Source: an uncultured Oribacterium sp. (GTDB lineage Bacteria; Bacillota; Clostridia; Lachnospirales; Lachnospiraceae). Taken from it: 9,935 bases of DNA. The notes beneath the pieces were generated by a model. The model was not told the DNA's origin. It ran no database searches and saw only the letters and a program-made list of their open reading frames with translations. Positions 7,348 through 9,935 of this stretch are shown in pieces. The stretch is taken from contig CAAGRO010000002.1 in assembly GCA_900772695.1 (NCBI GenBank), forward strand, positions 1 through 9,935, given 5' to 3'. Within the stretch, counting starts at the first letter, position 1; each line of letters opens with the position of its first letter. A program made the translations under genes and the position numbers.

Positions 7348-7863
7348 TCAGTTCTGTGATTTGTACTCTGCGACCGCGAAACGCTCGATGCCACTCGTGC
7401 TGGTATCGCTGCTGTCCAGCTGATTCGTGGCATATGTCACGTCAATCTGCCCACTACTATCTTTGTTGCTAATGCCATAATGCGCCAAAGTGTCGTTTGT
7501 CGGTTTGATGGTCACCTTTCCGGTTTTTATTTCGCTTGTTGCACCACTTACTCTGGCCCCGCCAGCTTCTGCTGCACCACCAGTTTTAGCTTCGTCTGCG
7601 CCTTCTGTGCCCACGGCAGCCGCAGCCACCCCGGTCGTACTTCCACCTGCAGTACCACCGGAAGCCATCGCCGCTTCCATCTTCGCTTCGCCGGCATAAT
7701 AGTCATCCATGATGCTTTCGCTCTTCTGCAGTATGCGCTGAGACGAGGTGATCATGCTGGCGAAGAGGATCATCGCAGCCGCGGCGATCAGAACGGATAC
7801 CAGGGTCTCGGTGATGGTTTCACCCTTTTTACTTTTCAGTTTGTTCTTCAACTTACCAGACAT
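7348..7863 (-). CDS. PilV/GspI-like minor prepilin
   Basis: The 171-residue product starts MSGKLKNKLKSKKG, a 14-residue basic leader, followed by ETITETLVSVLIAAAAMILF. The predicted cleavage is G14|E15, with the conserved Glu at +5 of the mature helix. Glu rather than Phe or Met at +1 is unusual. The helix resembles GspI/PilV minor pilins. Residues about 65-109 are almost entirely Gly, Ala, Thr and Glu, leaving a small globular part (about 110-165). I chose the start at 7863, not the in-frame ATG at 7908, because it gives a normal leader length and overlaps the upstream stop by 11 bases. The Shine-Dalgarno AAGGA lies about 11 bases upstream, inside the upstream gene. The gene ends in a TGATG overlap with the frame of the next prepilin. 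It probably acts with its two neighbours in the tip or initiation complex of the pilus (family knowledge plus inference). Confidence 0.72.
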   Translation of the reverse strand: MSGKLKNKLKSKKGETITETLVSVLIAAAAMILFASMITSSQRILQKSESIMDDYYAGEAKMEAAMASGGTAGGSTTGVAAAAVGTEGADEAKTGGAAEAGGARVSGATSEIKTGKVTIKPTNDTLAHYGISNKDSSGQIDVTYATNQLDSSDTSTSGIERFAVAEYKSQN

Positions 7864-8911
7864 CTTTACTCGTATCCTTCGTGATCTGCGGATTTCCCCA
7901 GGTGACATAGCTGTGGCGGGTTACAGAAGTGCGTTCCGTAGTCGTCGTTGTGTCTCCGTTCGTTTCTGTACTCGTGCTTCCAGTGCCTTCCTCTGATGTC
8001 CCGGTTGCGCTGTCTGACTGTACAGCGCCTTCCTTCGCATCCAGGGTCAGCATCAGGCGGTATTCATTGCCCAGCTTTTTCGCACTGGCATCCACGTGGT
8101 TCTTGATATATGCCTTGATATTTCCCTGCCCATTCATGACGATGCGGACATCGACTGGAAGGGAAGTGGCGGGAAAGTCAGCAGTCGTAAATCCAACCAG
8201 CGATGCCGTCATGGTAAAGGTATCGGTGTAAATATTGTCCGAACCATTCATCAGCGCGCTGGTGAATACATCATTGGCGGCACTGTAGTCCGTTTCAGGA
8301 ACAGTGCACACGATATTCTTCTTACTATTATAAGTACCTGAAACACCCTTCATGTAATCCACCGTCGTCAGCGCACCGGTACGTTTCTGTTCCTTTGAAT
8401 TGAGCACATCGTTATTCTTCAGGGCATCCAGTAAATAGAAACTGCCTACTCCAGTTGTATTCGGAAAACTCTCAAATTCCGTTTCCGAAGTGATATCTAT
8501 TCCCGTCGTCGTTACTGACGTTATCCCCGTCCCGGCGGTCGCATCCTTCGGATGCTCAAACTCCGGCGTCGAATAGCTGTACTCGGTCTTTGTCGTTTCC
8601 TCCACGACCGTGACATCTGCGTCACTCGCATCCTTCTCCGTTTTTTCGGTCCGGGTCGTCGTGACGATCTTCGTCTCTGTCTGTCCGACTGAGATCGTCT
8701 GTCCGTCGATTTCATCCCGGATCAACTTCGCCGCGGACACCACGGCGTAGTAGTTCTGGTCGCTGGCCTGCAGCTGACTGAGTCGTCCGGTGCTGGTCGT
8801 GGCCGCAGCGAGGATCACGGAGCCGGCGGCTGCGCACATGATAAAGAAAAGGAGCGCAACGGTGAGGGTTGCGCCGCTTTGATCATGTAATTTCCGCTGC
8901 ACTGCTTTCAT
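7853..8911 (-). CDS. PilX/GspK-like minor pilin candidate lacking Glu5
   Basis: The 352-residue product has a short positive leader (MKAVQRKLHDQSG) followed directly by a hydrophobic helix at about residues 14-38, which is the prepilin layout with predicted cleavage at G13|A14. Position +5 is Val instead of the usual Glu. Among known families this is typical of GspK/PilX-type pilins, which cap the minor pilin complex. The size also fits, since GspK proteins are the large member of the set. The body is beta-rich with Thr/Ser-rich stretches at about 79-113 and 297-329, and ends with SYVTWGNPQI near the C-terminus. The start at 8911 is fixed by AAAGGAG (8919-8925) seven bases upstream. The 3' end overlaps the next gene by 11 bases (ATGTCTGGTAA), which suggests translational coupling. 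Its position after PilO and before two further prepilins supports the assignment. The specific K/X role is inference. Confidence 0.7.
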   Translation of the reverse strand: MKAVQRKLHDQSGATLTVALLFFIMCAAAGSVILAAATTSTGRLSQLQASDQNYYAVVSAAKLIRDEIDGQTISVGQTETKIVTTTRTEKTEKDASDADVTVVEETTKTEYSYSTPEFEHPKDATAGTGITSVTTTGIDITSETEFESFPNTTGVGSFYLLDALKNNDVLNSKEQKRTGALTTVDYMKGVSGTYNSKKNIVCTVPETDYSAANDVFTSALMNGSDNIYTDTFTMTASLVGFTTADFPATSLPVDVRIVMNGQGNIKAYIKNHVDASAKKLGNEYRLMLTLDAKEGAVQSDSATGTSEEGTGSTSTETNGDTTTTTERTSVTRHSYVTWGNPQITKDTSKDVW

Positions 8912-8964
8912 CGCTGCTCTCCTTTCTGAAAGTTCTTTTGTTTAACTGTTCGATGCTCACGCAT
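8908..8964 (-). CDS. Possible 18-residue leader ORF overlapping the next gene's start
   Basis: In the 127-base gap after the PilO-like gene, an ATG at 8962-8964 opens a very basic peptide (MREHRTVKQKNFQKGEQR). Its TGA overlaps the ATG of the following prepilin-like gene as ATGA. An AGGAG lies ten bases upstream, a little far but usable. The same frame extends upstream to another ATG at 9007-9009 (33 residues), which has only a weak GGG in front. The stop-start overlap suggests translational coupling. However, the downstream gene has its own excellent site (AAAGGAG, 8919-8925), and an ORF this short can arise by chance. Reported as a weak candidate only; no function can be assigned. Confidence 0.2.
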   Translation of the reverse strand: MREHRTVKQKNFQKGEQR

Positions 8965-9038
8965 GTCTTCTCTTCTCCTGCCTGGCGTCTTCTGTCCACC
9001 GACAGTCATCGTAACCCGGGCAGAACGTTGAAACGCAC

Positions 9039-9758
9039 TTAGAATCCCGCACCTGCCGCGATCTTATCCGCGGCATCGCCGGCGAGGGACTCGGCCATGG
9101 TCTCGAGGCTGCTCTGCGCGAGGTCGAGTGAGGCGTTTCCGAGGCCGACGTAGCTGCTCTGCACGGCGCTGCCGTCGCTCGTGGTGAGGCCATTCGTGGT
9201 GGTCGCACCGTTCAGGGTCTCATAGAAGGTCACGCTCATGCTGCCGCTGATCGTCGAGTTCTCGAGGTTCGCATACTGCTGCATCTTATCGGAATCGGCA
9301 CCGACGCTGATGTCCGTGATCAGGCAGCGGTACGCACAGTCATGCACCTGCTGGATGATCCGGCGCGCGATCTGGTAGTTCGTCGCGGTGAAGCTGATAT
9401 TGATCGTCCGGCGCACGGCGTCATCCGTCGCCACCGGCTGCTCGAAGCTGAAGTTGAAGCTCGTCGCCTGCGCGAAGATCGTATTGAGCGCGGCCGACTC
9501 GGCCTTCAGATTATCATAGGACGCGACGATGCCGCTCACTTCCTTCTGTCCGTTTTCGATCTCCTCCTGCATCTGTTTGATGATGGCGGATTTCTGCTGT
9601 TCCATCTCCATCTGCTGCTCGAGCACCGTCGTGTCCGCCGCCGCGATGCGTTCCTGCACCGGGAGCCGCACGAAGCGGTAGTACACGAGGCCCAGCAGGA
9701 TCATCACCAGTACGAGAAGAAGGACTTTCTCACGTTTCGTAAAAGCTCTGTTTAACAT
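9039..9758 (-). CDS. pilO: PilO-like type IV pilus inner-membrane assembly protein
   Basis: The 239-residue product has a short basic N-terminus (MLNRAFTKREK), one membrane helix at about residues 11-28, a Gln/Glu-rich coiled coil at about 38-76, and a globular part at about 95-182 with a beta-alpha-beta pattern (NISFTATNYQIARRII then CLITDISV). This is the PilO/GspM-type order: a bitopic helix, coiled coil and ferredoxin-like periplasmic-side fold. In the family, PilO forms a dimer with PilN that links the cytoplasmic PilM ring to the pilus machine. Residues 183-239 form an Ala/Ser/Thr-rich tail that seems long for a PilO. A CAYRC pair (residues 141-145) could form a local disulfide. The start at 9758 is supported by GGGAGGA (9763-9769) four bases upstream. 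The stop TAA is followed by 127 bases before the first prepilin-like gene. The family call rests on architecture and context; GspM or another alignment protein is the alternative. Confidence 0.72.
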   Translation of the reverse strand: MLNRAFTKREKVLLLVLVMILLGLVYYRFVRLPVQERIAAADTTVLEQQMEMEQQKSAIIKQMQEEIENGQKEVSGIVASYDNLKAESAALNTIFAQATSFNFSFEQPVATDDAVRRTINISFTATNYQIARRIIQQVHDCAYRCLITDISVGADSDKMQQYANLENSTISGSMSVTFYETLNGATTTNGLTTSDGSAVQSSYVGLGNASLDLAQSSLETMAESLAGDAADKIAAGAGF

Positions 9759-9769
9759 TCTGTCCTCCC

Positions 9770-9935
9770 TCAGCCTAACGGGCTTCCGCCCTGGATCGTG
9801 ATGCTGCCGCCGGTGAACGGGTTATCCGTCGGTGTGTCAATGTTGGCGGGCTGCTGTTGTACGGCGACGGTCTCAGGCACGGCTGCGGTCGTCTGCTGTG
9901 CGGCGGCCTGCGCTGCCTGAGCGGCCTGTGCGGCC
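9770..9935 (-). CDS. C-terminal tail of an upstream type IV pilus gene, probably PilN-like (partial)
   Basis: An open frame enters from the right edge and stops at TGA (9770-9772). It gives 54 residues: an Ala/Gln-rich low-complexity tract (repeated AAQ units), then a short tail ending GGSITIQGGSPLG. No catalytic or membrane motif is visible in this piece. The stop lies 11 bases before the ATG of the PilO-like gene and the pilO ribosome binding site touches the stop, so the two are almost certainly co-transcribed. In T4P operons the gene directly before pilO is normally pilN, an inner-membrane protein that pairs with PilO, so PilN (or a PilM-PilN fusion) is the best guess from position alone. 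The tail itself is not diagnostic. That the frame is coding is well supported; its identity is inference. Confidence 0.6.
   Translation of the reverse strand, partial: AAQAAQAAQAAAQQTTAAVPETVAVQQQPANIDTPTDNPFTGGSITIQGGSPLG

Noticed and set aside
8957..9208. An 83-residue minus-strand frame across the end of the PilO-like gene
   Set aside because: Most of it is an out-of-frame reading of pilO, rich in Arg/Pro/Ser, with no ribosome binding site.

Overview
The window looks like a chromosomal stretch of a low-to-mid GC Firmicute, most likely a clostridial or Lachnospiraceae-type gut bacterium. This is inferred from strong GGAGG-type ribosome binding sites, a Gram-positive style type IV pilus (T4P) gene order, and pilin heads of a kind I associate with that group. 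All recognisable genes lie on the minus strand, so transcription runs from high to low coordinates.

Layout in transcription order: (1) 9770-9935, the C-terminal tail of a gene entering from the right edge, probably a PilN-like component; (2) 9039-9758, a PilO-like inner-membrane assembly protein; (3) 7853-8911, 7348-7863 and 6665-7324, three small prepilin-like proteins of the GspK/PilX, GspI/PilV and GspJ/PilW styles, the last two overlapping or abutting their upstream neighbour; (4) 6623-6655, a good intrinsic terminator closing that cluster; (5) 845-6409, a giant protein of about 1,850 residues with a perfect class-III prepilin leader followed by two long blocks of GLUG-type beta repeats; (6) 103-777, an HD-domain metal-dependent phosphohydrolase. 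The last 102 bases hold no gene but contain two small inverted repeats.

How they fit together (inference): PilN and PilO belong to the membrane alignment complex. The three small pilins resemble the I-J-K minor pseudopilin set that primes assembly and sits at the filament tip. The giant prepilin would be co-assembled through its hydrophobic helix and display a very long beta-rich adhesive stalk. It has no sortase motif or conventional secretion signal, so the pilus itself would be its anchor. The HD protein has no obvious mechanistic link to the pilus.

The most interesting item is the giant modular pilin. Its N-terminal part (roughly 4140-6409) has the GC-rich composition of the neighbours. 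Its C-terminal part (845 to about 4140) is clearly AT-rich and repeats the same architecture (an RHLxNL-headed module followed by GLUG repeats), which suggests a chimeric adhesin whose distal half was replaced or acquired separately.
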